A DNA stretch of 64,000 nt from Jiangella sp. DSM 45060 (GCF_900105175.1 NZ_LT629771.1:5350501-5414500), one strand, 5' to 3'. Counted from the first letter of the stretch, positions 1 through 8,997 are shown. Translations and numbers: made by a program. Notes: generated by a model not told the origin, from the letters alone.

Positions 1-2409
1 CACCAGCAGCGCCGCCTGCGGAGCCGGCGCCGCGCGGTCGCCCAGCCCGGCCGCGAACAGGTCGGTCAGCTCGCGCGCGTCGTCGGCCCGCCCGGCCCGC
101 ACCAGCGCGTCGACGTGTGCCGGCGCCAGCTCGGTGGCCCACAGCCAGATCCCCTTGCGCACGACCATCGCCATGGCCGGCTCGGTGACCCGCAGCGCGT
201 CGGCGACGGCGTCGTCGGCGAGGAACAGCCGGCCCAACGCGCCGGCCGGCCCCGTCTGCACGTCGACCAGCCCGCGCCGCACCGCCTCGGCGACGACCAC
301 CCGGAACTGGTCGGCGGCGTCGTCGCGGCGGCCGCCGGCGAGGTCGAGCAGGCCGAGGATCATCCGCGCCTCGAGCAGCGCCTCCGGCAGCGTGTCGGCG
401 GACCCGGCCAGCTCGGTGACCCGCGCCGACAGCCCGTCCCAGGCGCCGCCGTGCCAGTCCAGGTTGGCCCGCGTGATCAGCGCCGAGTTCACCAGCCGCT
501 GGTAGCCGGTCGCGGCGAGCAGGTCGACGGCGCCGTCCAGCTGCCGCCCGGCGACGTCGTCGCGGCCCCAGCCGATGGCGGTGTGCCCGACGTTCATCCG
601 GCAGCGGCCGAGCTGGCGGCGGTCGAACAGGCTGTCCGCCGCGGCGGCGTCGATCTCCTCGGCGGCGGCCCAGCCGGCGGCGTCGCCCATCATCAGCAGC
701 GCGCTGGCGCGGTCGACCGCGAGCCACGTCTGCTCCTCCGCCGGGACCTGCGGGAACAGTGTCGTCGCGCGGTCGAGCCAGTCGCGGTGCCGGGTGACCG
801 GCCAGACCTGCCCGCGCGGATGCGACAGCGAGATCATCGCCCGCACCGCCAGTTCCGGGCGGCCGGCCAGCTCGCCGGCGGCGGTCTCGACCTGCTCGAT
901 GCCGGTGTCGAAGTCGCCCAGCTGCAGCCACAGCCGTCCGAGCAGCAGCCGGATCTCGCCGCGGCGGTCGGCCGGCAGCTCCGGGCGGTCCAGCGCGGCG
1001 GCCAGCGTCGCGGCGACCACCACGGCCAACTCGCCGAGCGCCGCGACGCCCCAGGTGGCGGCCTGGCCGAGCTTGTGCGCCAGCCGGGCCTCCCGGTCCG
1101 GCGGATGCGCGGCGGCGGTCAGCAGGTCGTTCAGCAGGACGACGGCGGCGCGGTCCTCGCCGGACTCCAGCGCGAGGTCGGCGGCGGCCTCGGCGTGCCG
1201 GCTCCACGCGGCGACGTCGCCGGCCTCGCGGAAGTGCCGGCTCAGCCGCAGCACCGGCGGCGTCGGCAGCTCCTGCAGCGCGGCGGCGGCCTGGCCGTGC
1301 AGCAGCCGCCGCTCGGACACCGGCAGCGCCTCCTCCATGGCCCGCGACGCCAGCACGTGCCGGCCGACGAACCGGCCCGGCGACGCCTCGCGCAGGAGCC
1401 CCGACGTGAGCGCCGCGGCCAGCCCGGCCCGCGCGTCGTCCTCGTCCAGCCCGGCGACCCGCGCCAGCAGGACGCCGTCGGCCGGTTCGGCGAGGACGGC
1501 GGCGGCCTCCAGGACGCGGCGGGCCGGCGGCGGCAGCCGGTCGACCCGCTCCAGCACGGAGTCGCGCACCGTCGGCGGCACCTGCAGGTCGTCGACGGCG
1601 CGCCGGGACCACTCGCCGCCGCGGCGGACGATGTCGCCGCGCTCGCGCAGCAGCGACAGGCTCTCCTCCAGCGCCAGCGGCACGCCCGCGGTGCGGCGGT
1701 GCAGGAACGAGACGAACTCGGCCGAGACGTCGTCGGTGGCGAACATCGACGCGACCAGCGCGGTCGTCTCGCCGACCGTCAGCGGCTCCAGCGCCAGCTC
1801 CAGGCGGCGCAGCCCGGCCGGCGGGCGCGCCGTCAGCCGCAGCAGCGGCGACGCGGCCGGGACGTCGGTGCCGCGGTACGTCACGACCAGGCTGAGGTCG
1901 TGCGCCGTCGCCGCGACCAGCAGCGGCAGGAACTCCAGCGTCGCGGCGTCGGCCCAGTGCGCGTCCTCCAGCACCAGCACCTCGACGCCGGACCGCTCGA
2001 CCAGCTCGGCCAGCGCGCGGAACAGCCGGTGCCGGGTGGAGCTGGGATCCTCCAGCGGCTCCAGCGCGGGCGGCAGGTGCTCGGCCCACTCCGGGAACAG
2101 CGGCCGCAGCGCCCCCGCCAGCGGGCTGAGCGGAACGCCGTCGACCGGCAGCCGGTGCAGCGCGTCGACCAGCGGGCCCAGCGGGAACGGCTCGGCCAGC
2201 GGCGGGCAGGCCGCCACCAGCGTCGTCGCCGGATCCAGCGGCGCCAGCGCCTCCTGCACCAGGCGGGTCTTGCCGATGCCGGCCTCGCCCTCGACCAGCG
2301 CGAACACCGGCTCGCGCGGCCCGGTGAGCGCGGTCGTGAGTGCGGAGAGCTCGCGCTCACGGCCCACGAAGGCGACGGGCTGCGCGGCGCCGGTGTGCTG
2401 ACCTACCAC
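1..2409 (-). CDS. LuxR-family (LAL-type) ATPase transcriptional regulator, C-terminus cut off
   Basis: Large STAND-type ATPase regulator, about 803 codons visible, with the 3' end outside the window. The GTG start is preceded by GGGAGGA four bases upstream. The N-terminus has the usual 'FVGRERE' entry, a Walker A motif (GEAGIGKT, about residue 40) and a Walker B-like stretch (VLVLEDAHWAD). A long alpha-helical, TPR-like region follows, rich in Ala, Leu and Arg. Members of this family end in a LuxR-type helix-turn-helix of about 60 residues and run to roughly 900-950 residues, so the missing part is probably just that DNA-binding domain. The HTH itself is not visible, so the LuxR label rests on the family architecture. 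Ligand and target are unknown. The gene lies downstream of csp on the same strand but behind a strong hairpin, so it is probably transcribed separately. Confidence 0.8.
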   Translation of the reverse strand, partial: MVGQHTGAAQPVAFVGRERELSALTTALTGPREPVFALVEGEAGIGKTRLVQEALAPLDPATTLVAACPPLAEPFPLGPLVDALHRLPVDGVPLSPLAGALRPLFPEWAEHLPPALEPLEDPSSTRHRLFRALAELVERSGVEVLVLEDAHWADAATLEFLPLLVAATAHDLSLVVTYRGTDVPAASPLLRLTARPPAGLRRLELALEPLTVGETTALVASMFATDDVSAEFVSFLHRRTAGVPLALEESLSLLRERGDIVRRGGEWSRRAVDDLQVPPTVRDSVLERVDRLPPPARRVLEAAAVLAEPADGVLLARVAGLDEDDARAGLAAALTSGLLREASPGRFVGRHVLASRAMEEALPVSERRLLHGQAAAALQELPTPPVLRLSRHFREAGDVAAWSRHAEAAADLALESGEDRAAVVLLNDLLTAAAHPPDREARLAHKLGQAATWGVAALGELAVVVAATLAAALDRPELPADRRGEIRLLLGRLWLQLGDFDTGIEQVETAAGELAGRPELAVRAMISLSHPRGQVWPVTRHRDWLDRATTLFPQVPAEEQTWLAVDRASALLMMGDAAGWAAAEEIDAAAADSLFDRRQLGRCRMNVGHTAIGWGRDDVAGRQLDGAVDLLAATGYQRLVNSALITRANLDWHGGAWDGLSARVTELAGSADTLPEALLEARMILGLLDLAGGRRDDAADQFRVVVAEAVRRGLVDVQTGPAGALGRLFLADDAVADALRVTEPAMAMVVRKGIWLWATELAPAHVDALVRAGRADDARELTDLFAAGLGDRAAPAPQAALLV

Positions 2410-2508
2410 CGATCCTCCCGCCGCCGGTCACCACTGCTCGTCCGCCCCACCGCTTCCGGTCAGCGTAGAGCAGCGGTGGCCGCGTGCGGCACGAGGCCGA
2501 GCGCGCGA

Positions 2509-2540
2509 CGAGGGGCCGGCACAGGTGTGCCGGCCCCTCG
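2509..2540 (-). terminator. Strong hairpin terminator after the cold-shock gene
   Basis: Perfect 14-bp stem (CGAGGGGCCGGCAC and its complement) around a 4-base loop, about 40 bases past the csp stop codon. There is no T-run, as is common for high-GC actinobacterial terminators. It also insulates the downstream LuxR-type gene from csp transcription. Confidence 0.8.
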
Positions 2541-2578
2541 GGGTGTTCAACGGTTCGCAGGCGGCGCCTGCGGCCGGA

Positions 2579-2779
2579 TCAGAGCGCGCGGACGCGCGTG
2601 GCCTGCGGGCCCTTCGGACCCTGCGCCAGCTCGAACTCGACGCGCTGGTTCTCCTCGAGGCTGCGGAAGCCCTCGCTGTCGATCTCGGAGTGGTGGACGA
2701 ACACGTCCGGTCCGTCCTCGCGGGCGATGAAGCCGAAGCCCTTCTCCGCGTTGAACCACTTGACAGTTCCCTGAGTCAT
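2579..2779 (-). CDS. Cold-shock protein (CspA family)
   Basis: Complete 66-residue single OB-fold cold-shock domain, the standard family length. RNP-1 (KGFGFI) and RNP-2 (VFVHHS) are intact, as is the N-terminal TVKWFN motif. These proteins bind single-stranded RNA and DNA, melt secondary structure and act as RNA chaperones or antiterminators in the cytoplasm. The ATG is preceded by AAGGAG at good spacing. It is monocistronic: about 270 non-coding bases lie upstream and a strong hairpin downstream. Many actinobacterial paralogues of this type are abundant constitutively rather than cold-induced; the sequence does not say which applies here. Confidence 0.97.
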   Translation of the reverse strand: MTQGTVKWFNAEKGFGFIAREDGPDVFVHHSEIDSEGFRSLEENQRVEFELAQGPKGPQATRVRAL

Positions 2780-3050
2780 TTCTGCTCCTTACAGGGCTGG
2801 AAACGGGCGCCACACTGTGCGGTCGACCCTGGCCGGTCATCGACGACGCAACTTCTCCAGCAAACCTGAAGGCAAGCAGCGCGCCCGCAACTGAAGTCCT
2901 TGCGAGCGTGCAGACACACGAACACAAAACTACGGCCGGCAGGTAGAACCCACCCGGCGTCGAATCCATTCCCGTCATGCCGCCCGGGCTGACGGCCGCG
3001 GGTTCGTCACTGGTGGTTTCATGGTCCGGAGGACGTCGAGGAGGGGGATC
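2780..3050. other. Non-coding divergent region between csp and a marR gene
   Basis: About 270 bases between divergent genes, locally less GC-rich than the coding flanks. It must hold the csp promoter and leader (minus strand) and the marR promoter (plus strand). I could not pick a convincing -35/-10 pair for either. No ORF with coding character is present. Confidence 0.6.
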
Positions 3051-3533
3051 GTGACCGAGCAGCTCCACACCAGCGGAGCCCTGGGCCGCAGCGTCGGCGC
3101 CGTCGAGCCGGCCCGCGAGTTCGCCGACGCGCTCATGGCATTCCTGTCGGCGTCACGGCGCACGCGCGGCCGGCTGCAACCACTGTTCGACGACATCACC
3201 GTCCCGCAGCTGGTGCTGCTCGACGCCATCGAGGAGTGCGGCCGCGACGGCGTCGGCGCGGTCGCGGAGCTGACCGGCCTCAGCCAGCCGACCGTCACCC
3301 GCAGCGCCGGCGCCCTCGTCCGCGACGGCCTGGTCCAGTACAACAGGGTCGACGGCGACGGCCGGCGGCGCGTGCTGGAGCTGACCGAGCGGGGCAGCAC
3401 CCTGCTCACCGCCAAGCGCGGCGTCGTCGCGGGCCACCTGGCCGGCGCGTGGGAGAACCTCTCCCCCGCCGAGCAGGCGCTGGTGGTGCCGCTGCTGCTG
3501 CACCTCACCGAACTGGTCGACAAGCTGTTCTGA
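3051..3533 (+). CDS. MarR-family transcriptional regulator
   Basis: Winged-helix regulator of 160 residues. The centre has the typical MarR pattern: VPQLVLLDAI, then a recognition helix region (TGLSQPTVTRSAGALVRDGL) and a wing with DGDGRRRVLELT. The GTG start is chosen because GAGGAGGGGG lies just upstream; an in-frame ATG ten codons earlier has no ribosome site and would put this Shine-Dalgarno inside the gene. Such proteins are dimeric repressors that release DNA on binding small aromatic or phenolic ligands or on oxidation. The next gene is convergent, so no obvious target gene is adjacent, and the target and ligand are unknown. Confidence 0.85.
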   Translation: MTEQLHTSGALGRSVGAVEPAREFADALMAFLSASRRTRGRLQPLFDDITVPQLVLLDAIEECGRDGVGAVAELTGLSQPTVTRSAGALVRDGLVQYNRVDGDGRRRVLELTERGSTLLTAKRGVVAGHLAGAWENLSPAEQALVVPLLLHLTELVDKLF

Positions 3534-3541
3534 GCCCGGCG

Positions 3542-4120
3542 TCACCAGCGGCGGCGCACCGTGCCCTTCGGGCCGGCGACCAGGCTGGCCGCCGGCACGT
3601 CGTCGGCCACGATCGCCCCGGCCGCGACCACGGCGTCGCGGCCGATGCTGACGCCGGGCAGGATCGTCGCGCCGGCGCCGATCCACACGTTCGGCGCCAC
3701 GTCGATCGGCGCGCCGGTGAGGTACTGGCGCCGCTCGCCGGGGTCGACCGGGTGGCCCATCGTGATGAAGGTGGCCTTGGGGCCGACCATGACGCCCTCG
3801 CCCAGCCTGATGCCGGCGAAGTCGAGGAACGTGCAGCCCTGGTTGACGAAGACCCGCTCGGCGAGGTCCAGGCGCAGGCCGTGGTCGGTGTAGAACGGCG
3901 GGTAGATGGTGACCCGATCCGGCAGCGGACGGCCCAGGATCTGCTCGAACAGCGCTGCCTTGCCCGCGTCGTCGTCGAACGGGAGCACGTTGAGGCGCGA
4001 GGTCAGCTCGGTGACCCGCAGCACCCGCTCGCTCATGGCCCGGAACTCGGGGCCCAGCACCCGCTCGCCGGTGGCCAGGAGCTCTGGATCGTGGATCGGC
4101 ATGAAGCGGTCGCGGCTCAC
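3542..4120 (-). CDS. Maltose/galactoside O-acetyltransferase-like LbH acetyltransferase
   Basis: Left-handed beta-helix acetyltransferase of the LacA/Maa/NodL type. The N-terminal helical 'Mac' segment leads into hexapeptide repeats (for example VFVNQGCTFLDFAGIRLG and PNVWIGAGATILPGVSIG). The catalytic-His region ITMGHPVDPGERR is present, as is the conserved VVAAGAIVADDVPA C-terminal coil. The family transfers acetyl from acetyl-CoA to a sugar hydroxyl. The start is uncertain: GTG at 4120 or ATG at 4102 both fit the family length (about 185-192 residues) but neither has a clear Shine-Dalgarno. The open frame runs on to 4249, but that extension looks non-coding. Converges on the marR gene with an 8-base gap. 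Confidence 0.85.
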   Translation of the reverse strand: MSRDRFMPIHDPELLATGERVLGPEFRAMSERVLRVTELTSRLNVLPFDDDAGKAALFEQILGRPLPDRVTIYPPFYTDHGLRLDLAERVFVNQGCTFLDFAGIRLGEGVMVGPKATFITMGHPVDPGERRQYLTGAPIDVAPNVWIGAGATILPGVSIGRDAVVAAGAIVADDVPAASLVAGPKGTVRRRW

Positions 4121-4170
4121 CCGACGATTGTCGCCCACGCCACGCCGGGGGCTGGCCTTTCGAGTGTTCC

Positions 4171-4179
4171 TGCTATATA
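4171..4179 (+). promoter_or_regulatory. Candidate extended -10 promoter element
   Basis: TGCTATATA is a TG-N-TATATA extended -10 in an otherwise GC-rich divergent gap, about 90 bases before the small membrane protein gene. No good -35 is seen. The TATATA core is symmetrical and could equally serve the divergent acetyltransferase gene. Confidence 0.35.
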
Positions 4180-4268
4180 AATCGGCGTAGCCTGGAGGTG
4201 ACGAACCGATCGCACTGGGTACGTCGGTCGGTGAGTACCGCAGCCGCAATGACGCGGAGGTGAGTCAC

Positions 4269-4574
4269 ATGAGCTACGGGTCGGCACACCTCGTGCACGC
4301 GATGCTCGACGGGTTGCGCTATGTCCTGTGGGTCGTCGTCAGCGGGTTCGCCGTGGTGGGCGCCGCGTTCTACGGCGGGGCCGGAGTGGCCGCCGTCTGG
4401 CAGAAGTCGGGACCGCCCGCACGCCGGCGCAACGACGACGTCGCCCGCGAGGCAGCCGAGGGCATCGCCGAGATCGAGGCCTTCCTGGCGACGCAGCGAC
4501 CGGTCGACGAGCCGCCGGAGCCACCGCCGGCGCCACGCCGCAAGCGCCCGCCGACGTCCGGGGACGCTGTGTAG
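4269..4574 (+). CDS. Small single-pass membrane protein of unknown function
   Basis: 101-residue protein, not recognised. One hydrophobic segment (about residues 16-38, LWVVVSGFAVVGAAFYGGAG) is followed by a hydrophilic cytoplasmic-type tail. The tail has a short charged helix (VAREAAEGIAEIEAF) and a Pro/Arg-rich end. The ATG is chosen because GGAGG lies 8 bases upstream; a GTG three codons earlier overlaps that site. It ends 17 bases before the methyltransferase gene, so the two are probably co-transcribed, but there is no functional hint. Confidence 0.65.
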   Translation: MSYGSAHLVHAMLDGLRYVLWVVVSGFAVVGAAFYGGAGVAAVWQKSGPPARRRNDDVAREAAEGIAEIEAFLATQRPVDEPPEPPPAPRRKRPPTSGDAV

Positions 4575-4591
4575 GGTGCGATCATTCGGCC

Positions 4592-5332
4592 ATGACCGAG
4601 GAGTACCGGTTCTATGGTGACCTCGCCGCGTGGTGGCCGCTGATCTCACCGCCCGACGACTACGCCGACGAGGCCGCCGTCATCGCGTCGGCACTCGAAT
4701 CCGCCGACCTCCCGGTCCGCGACGTGCTCGAACTGGGCAGCGGCGGCGGGCACAACGCCGTCCACCTGAAGCGCCGGTTCACGCTGACGCTGGCGGACCT
4801 GTCGCCGCGCATGCTGGCGGTGTCGCGCGAGCTGAACCCCGAGTGCGAGCACGTCGAGGGCGACATGCGCGACCTGCGCCTGGGCCGCGCGTTCGACGCG
4901 GTGTTCGTGCACGACGCGGTCGGCTACCTGCTCACCGAGGAGGACCTCGCCGCCACGGTCGCGACGGCGTTCGCGCACTGCCGGCCGGGCGGCGCCGCGG
5001 TGTTCGTGCCGGACCACACGACGGAGACGTTCGCGGAGCGCACCGAGCACGGCGGCGGCGACGGCGACGACGGCCGCGGCGCGCGGTTCCTCGGCTGGAC
5101 GTGGGATCCGGACCCCGGCGACACCTGGGTGCGCACGGAGTATGTGCTGCTGCTGCGCGAGAAGGACGGCAGCACCGAGACCGTGCACGAGACGCACCGG
5201 ATCGGGCTGTTCGGCCGCGACGTGTGGCACCGGCTGCTGGCCGCCGCCGGGTTCGAGCCGATGGTGCTGACCCGCCGCGACGGCCCCGACGACGAGCCGC
5301 GCGACCTGCTCATCGGGCACCGTCCGGGCTGA
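4592..5332 (+). CDS. Class I SAM-dependent methyltransferase
   Basis: 246-residue Rossmann-fold methyltransferase. Motif I is VLELGSGGGHNAVHL (about residues 45-60). A motif II acid lies in LADLS, motif post-I in HVEGDMRDLRLG, and motif IV in FDAVFVHDAVGYLL. The C-terminal half has the beta-strand pairs of the methyltransferase type 11/25 group. The substrate is unknown and there is no biosynthetic context. A long reading frame extends upstream of the ATG but is a shadow of the small membrane protein gene. The 3' end overlaps the convergent GntR gene by 23 bases, which may cause transcriptional interference. Confidence 0.88.
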   Translation: MTEEYRFYGDLAAWWPLISPPDDYADEAAVIASALESADLPVRDVLELGSGGGHNAVHLKRRFTLTLADLSPRMLAVSRELNPECEHVEGDMRDLRLGRAFDAVFVHDAVGYLLTEEDLAATVATAFAHCRPGGAAVFVPDHTTETFAERTEHGGGDGDDGRGARFLGWTWDPDPGDTWVRTEYVLLLREKDGSTETVHETHRIGLFGRDVWHRLLAAAGFEPMVLTRRDGPDDEPRDLLIGHRPG

Positions 5333-5972
5333 CCAGCGCCCGTTCGTAGGCCGCGACGGAGTGGCGGACGTGCGCCCGCGACACCCGCTCGGCCCGGGCC
5401 GCGTCGCCGGCGGCGATGGCGGCCATGATCGCCTCGTGCTCGCGCAGCGTGCGCACGATGCCGCCGGACGGCCGGCCCGACCACGCGAGCCGTATCTGCC
5501 CGGACAGGTTCTCCGTGACCCTGGCCAGGCGGGCGTTGCCGGACGCGCGCCAGATGGCCCGGTGGAACTCGACGTCGAGGTCGCGCAGGCCGGCGAGGTC
5601 GCCGTCGCCGCCGTGCTCGCGCTGCCGTGCCAGCAGCGGGGCGAGGACGGTGCGGACGAACTCGGCGGACGACGGCGCGCGGGCCGCCCGCCGCGCCGCG
5701 ATGCCGTCGAGCATCTCGCGCAGCTCGTAGATCTCCAGCAGGTCGCGCAGCCCCACCTGCGGCACGTAGAAGCCGCGGTTCGGGACGGCGACGAGGAAGC
5801 CGTCGCGTTCGAGCGCGGCCAGCGCCGACTTGATCGGCGTGGCCGACAGCCCGAGCCGCTCGGACAGCAACCGCACGATGAGCTTCGTGCCGGGTGGCAG
5901 CTCACCGCCCACGATCAGCGCGCGGATGTCGGTGTAGGCGGACTGCGCCAGGGTCCGCGCGTCGTTGGGCAC
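5310..5972 (-). CDS. GntR-family regulator, FCD (FadR-like) type
   Basis: 220-residue regulator with an N-terminal winged helix (LIVRLLSERLGLSATPIKSALAAL) and a C-terminal helical FCD ligand domain. The FCD metal/ligand pattern is visible: D in LRDLDVEFHRAI, and two later His (REHEAIMAAI, RAHVRHSVAAY). The GTG start has no strong ribosome site. It follows the FAD oxidase gene on the same strand after 27 bases, so the pair may be one transcript. FCD regulators normally respond to organic acids; which one is unknown here. Confidence 0.88.
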   Translation of the reverse strand: MPNDARTLAQSAYTDIRALIVGGELPPGTKLIVRLLSERLGLSATPIKSALAALERDGFLVAVPNRGFYVPQVGLRDLLEIYELREMLDGIAARRAARAPSSAEFVRTVLAPLLARQREHGGDGDLAGLRDLDVEFHRAIWRASGNARLARVTENLSGQIRLAWSGRPSGGIVRTLREHEAIMAAIAAGDAARAERVSRAHVRHSVAAYERALVSPDGAR

Positions 5973-5999
5973 ACGGCATCATGGCACCGGCCCCGGACA

Positions 6000-7319
6000 C
6001 TAGCTCCCAGCTGGGACGATGTTGTGGTTGAGGTGGAAGACGTTCTCGGGGTCGTAGGCGGCCTTCACGGCGGTGAGCCGGTCCAGCTTGGCCGGACGGT
6101 ACGCGCGGCGCACGCCGTCGGCGCCCTCGTCGCTGAGCGCGTTGACGTAGGCGCCGCTGGAGAACGGCGCGATCGCGGCGGCGGTCCGGCGCGCGACGGC
6201 CATGCGCTCGGCGTCCTCGGCGGCGTCGTCCCACCGGGCGGCGGCGACGTACTCGAAGAGGGCGTCGCGCTGGCTGAACGCGGAATCGTCGTCGGGGACG
6301 TCGGCGATGGCGCCGCCGTAGGCCTGCAGGCCGATGCCCATCTCGGCGTCGCCGTGCGCGACCATCGCGTCGATCGCCTCGTCCGGCAGGCCGCGCACGT
6401 AGTGGCCCTTCCAGTAGCGGCGGTACGCGTGGCCCTCCGGCGAGTCCTCGCGGGTCTGCAGCTCGAGGTAGGACAGCTCGCCGACGTTCTCCGTCACGGG
6501 CACGCCGAGCGAGCGCAGCCGCGGCAGCAGGTCCGCCGCCCGCTCCGTCGGACCGGCCCACACGTACCCGACGGTGGCCAGCCCGCGGCCCATCGACGCG
6601 GCGAAGGTGGCCTCACGGGGCGCGTCGGCGCTGAGGTCGCGCCAGCCGCGCAGCACCGCGGCGGCCTGCTCCAGCGGGTAGGTCAGCTCGGCGACGTAGG
6701 CGCGGGTGCCGGTGGCGTGCAGCTGGAACTCGAACTCGGTGACGATGCCGAAGTTGCCGCCGCCGCCGCGCAGCGCCCAGAACAGCTCCGGGTGCTCGTC
6801 GCGGGTGACCCGCAGCTGGTCGCCGTCGGCCGTCACCAGCTCGTAGGACACGACGTTGTCGCAGCTCAGGCCGTACTGACGGGCCAGCCAGCCCATGCCG
6901 CCGCCGAGCGTGAGCCCGCCGACGCCGGTGTGCGAGACGTTGCCGGCGGTGGTGGCCAGGCCGTGCCGCTGCGCCTCGGCGTCGAGCGCGCCGAGCAGCG
7001 CCCCGCCCTGGACGCGGGCCCGCCGCGTGGCCGGGTCGACGGTGACCGCGCCCATCGGCGTGAGGTCGATCATCAGGCCGTCCTCGGGCACCGACAGGCC
7101 CAGAACGCTGTGTCCGCCGCAGCGCACGCCGATCTCCAGGCCCAGCTCGCGGCCGAGCCGGACCGCGGCGGCGACGTCGTCCGCGCCGGCGCAGCGGACG
7201 ATCATCCGCGGCCGGCGGTCGACCATGGCGTTCCAGACCGCGCGCATGCGGTCGTACTGCCCGTCGCCCGGCAGGACCAGGCGGTCGCCGAGCCGTTCGC
7301 GAAGCTGTGCTGTCGTCAT
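6000..7319 (-). CDS. FAD-linked oxidoreductase, berberine-bridge-enzyme/6-hydroxynicotine-oxidase type
   Basis: 439-residue flavoprotein with an N-terminal PCMH-type FAD-binding domain and a C-terminal BBE segment (YDPENVFHLNHNI). RCGGHSVLGLS contains the His that carries the 8-alpha covalent FAD link in this family. The second anchor, the Cys of bicovalent members, is absent (TAGNVSHTGVGG), so a monocovalent FAD is expected. The family oxidises sugars, alkaloids or secondary-metabolite alcohols with O2; the substrate here is unknown. No signal peptide is seen. It is divergent from a MocR regulator with only 47 bases between the starts, which suggests direct control by that regulator. A paralogue lies at 31328-32638. 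Confidence 0.88.
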   Translation of the reverse strand: MTTAQLRERLGDRLVLPGDGQYDRMRAVWNAMVDRRPRMIVRCAGADDVAAAVRLGRELGLEIGVRCGGHSVLGLSVPEDGLMIDLTPMGAVTVDPATRRARVQGGALLGALDAEAQRHGLATTAGNVSHTGVGGLTLGGGMGWLARQYGLSCDNVVSYELVTADGDQLRVTRDEHPELFWALRGGGGNFGIVTEFEFQLHATGTRAYVAELTYPLEQAAAVLRGWRDLSADAPREATFAASMGRGLATVGYVWAGPTERAADLLPRLRSLGVPVTENVGELSYLELQTREDSPEGHAYRRYWKGHYVRGLPDEAIDAMVAHGDAEMGIGLQAYGGAIADVPDDDSAFSQRDALFEYVAAARWDDAAEDAERMAVARRTAAAIAPFSSGAYVNALSDEGADGVRRAYRPAKLDRLTAVKAAYDPENVFHLNHNIVPAGS

Positions 7320-7366
7320 GTGCCGAGCATCACAGCCGGACCGGCCGCGCGATAAGGTCCAATGAC

Positions 7367-8779
7367 ATGGCCGGACCCCGGACCAATTCCACCGGCGAGA
7401 GCCTGCTCGTCGCGCTCGACCGCGAGTGCGGCGAACCGCTGCACCGGCAGCTCGCGGCGGCCGTGCGCGACGGCGTCCGGTCCGGCCGGCTGCGCCGCGG
7501 CACCATCCTCCCGCCCACCCGCCGCCTCGCCGGTGAGCTGGGCGTGTCCCGCGGTGTCGTCGTCGAGGCCTACCAGCAGCTGGTCGCCGAGGGCTACCTC
7601 ACCAGCCGGACCGGGGGGTACACCGAGGTCGCCGCGGCGCCGGCGGCCCAGCCCGCGCCGTCCACCCGGCCGCAGCCGCCCGCGCCGGCCGTCGACTTCG
7701 GCTACGGCCGCTACGACGTCTCGAACTTCCCGCGCGCGGCGTGGCTGCGCTCCGTCCGCCGGGCGTTCACGCAGGCGCCGAACGAGCGGTTCGGGTACCT
7801 GACCGGCCGCGGCGTGCCTGAGCTGCACGAGGCGCTGGCCGACTACCTCAACCGCGTCCGCGGCACCGCGGCGTTCCCCGGCACCATCGTCGTCAGCAAT
7901 GGGTACGCGCAGGGCATCGCGCTGCTGGCGCAGGTGCTGGCCGCCCGCGGCGCGCGCCGCATCGCCGTCGAGGACCCGTCCGCCGACGACGACCTGCGGC
8001 CGCTGGCCGGCCGGCTGGGCCTGGACGTCGTCGGGGTGCCGGTCGACGACGACGGCCTGCGCACCGACCTGCTGGCCGGCCTCGACGCCGACGCGCTGGT
8101 GCTGACGCCGACGCACCAGTGGCCGACCGGCGCGGTGCTGTCAGCGCCGCGCCGGGCCGAGGTGCTGCGGTGGGCGGAGGCGCGCGGCGCGCTGGTGATC
8201 GAGGACGACTACGACGCCGAGTACCGCTACGACCGCCTGCCGGTGGGCGCGATGCAGGGGCTGGCGCCGGATCTCGTGGCCTACTCCGGGACGGCCAGCA
8301 AGACGCTGGCGCCGGGGCTGCGGCTGGGGTGGCTGGTGCTGCCGCGCTCGTGGGTCGACGACGTCGCCGAGGCGAAGCTGCTCGCCGACCGCGGCTCGCC
8401 GGTGCTCGACCAGCTGGCCTTCGCCGACTTCCTCGCGCACGGCGAGTTCGACCGGCACCTGCGCCGCATGCGGCCGGTGTACCGGCAGCGCCGCGACGCA
8501 CTGCTGGCGGCGCTGGCGGCCCGGCTGCCGGAACTGGAGCCCGCGGGCGTCTCGGCGGGGCTGCACCTGGTGGCCTGGCTGCCGGACGACGTCGACGAGG
8601 CGGCGCTGGTGGCCGCCGCGGCCCGGCAGGGCGTGCGCGTGAATGGCGTCACACCGTACCGCCTTTCTCCAGCCGATCGGGGTGGATTGATCTTCGGATA
8701 TTCCGCACTGAACGAACGCGCAGTCGCGGACGGAGTCGCGAGGCTGGCCACCGCGTTCGCGCAGCTGCGCCGGACCTGA
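7367..8779 (+). CDS. MocR-type GntR regulator with PLP aminotransferase-like domain
   Basis: 470-residue PdxR/MocR protein. The N-terminal GntR winged helix (GTILPPTRRLAGELGVSRGVVVEAYQQL, about residues 40-70) is joined by a Pro/Ala linker to a fold-type-I aminotransferase domain. The PLP Schiff-base Lys is in SGTASKTLAPGLRLGW, and the cofactor Asp/Tyr region is EDDYDAEYRYDR. The ATG chosen lies four bases downstream of another, out-of-frame ATG. There is no Shine-Dalgarno, and GATAAG 10 bases before the start could be a -10 giving a nearly leaderless mRNA. MocR proteins often control the divergent neighbour, here the FAD oxidase. The effector, often PLP or an amine/aldehyde adduct, is unknown. 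Confidence 0.9.
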   Translation: MAGPRTNSTGESLLVALDRECGEPLHRQLAAAVRDGVRSGRLRRGTILPPTRRLAGELGVSRGVVVEAYQQLVAEGYLTSRTGGYTEVAAAPAAQPAPSTRPQPPAPAVDFGYGRYDVSNFPRAAWLRSVRRAFTQAPNERFGYLTGRGVPELHEALADYLNRVRGTAAFPGTIVVSNGYAQGIALLAQVLAARGARRIAVEDPSADDDLRPLAGRLGLDVVGVPVDDDGLRTDLLAGLDADALVLTPTHQWPTGAVLSAPRRAEVLRWAEARGALVIEDDYDAEYRYDRLPVGAMQGLAPDLVAYSGTASKTLAPGLRLGWLVLPRSWVDDVAEAKLLADRGSPVLDQLAFADFLAHGEFDRHLRRMRPVYRQRRDALLAALAARLPELEPAGVSAGLHLVAWLPDDVDEAALVAAAARQGVRVNGVTPYRLSPADRGGLIFGYSALNERAVADGVARLATAFAQLRRT

Positions 8780-8910
8780 CGCCTGACCGCCCGGCCAACC
8801 GGCCGCCGCCACCCGTCTGGCTGGAAGATCCGCTGGTCGCGGCCGCGTCGGCAGGTTTTTCTGGATCCAGATGCGCGAAACGGGGTCGATGGGTTACTGT
8901 TGTTTCAGAG

Positions 8911-8955
8911 CCGCCCTGCCGTTTTGCCCCCCAAATTGGCAGGGTGGCCCTTTCT
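8911..8955 (+). terminator. Probable terminator downstream of the MocR gene
   Basis: CCGCCCTGCC pairs with GGCAGGGTGG (8911-8920 with 8938-8947; ten pairs, one a G-U) around a 17-base loop, followed by a pyrimidine-rich CCCTTTCTTT stretch. The larger loop and distance (130 bases after the stop) lower confidence. Confidence 0.45.
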
Positions 8956-8997
8956 TTGCCCGGAACCTTTTCCGCGGCCGTCAAACCTCCTGTCGCG

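Noticed and set aside
115-2730. 871-codon plus-strand open frame
   Set aside because: Low-complexity Arg/Gly/Gln/Ala composition; it is the antisense shadow of the LuxR-type ATPase gene, which has clear Walker motifs.
5361-7355. 664-codon plus-strand open frame
   Set aside because: Covers two confident minus-strand genes (GntR and FAD oxidase) and has no domain.
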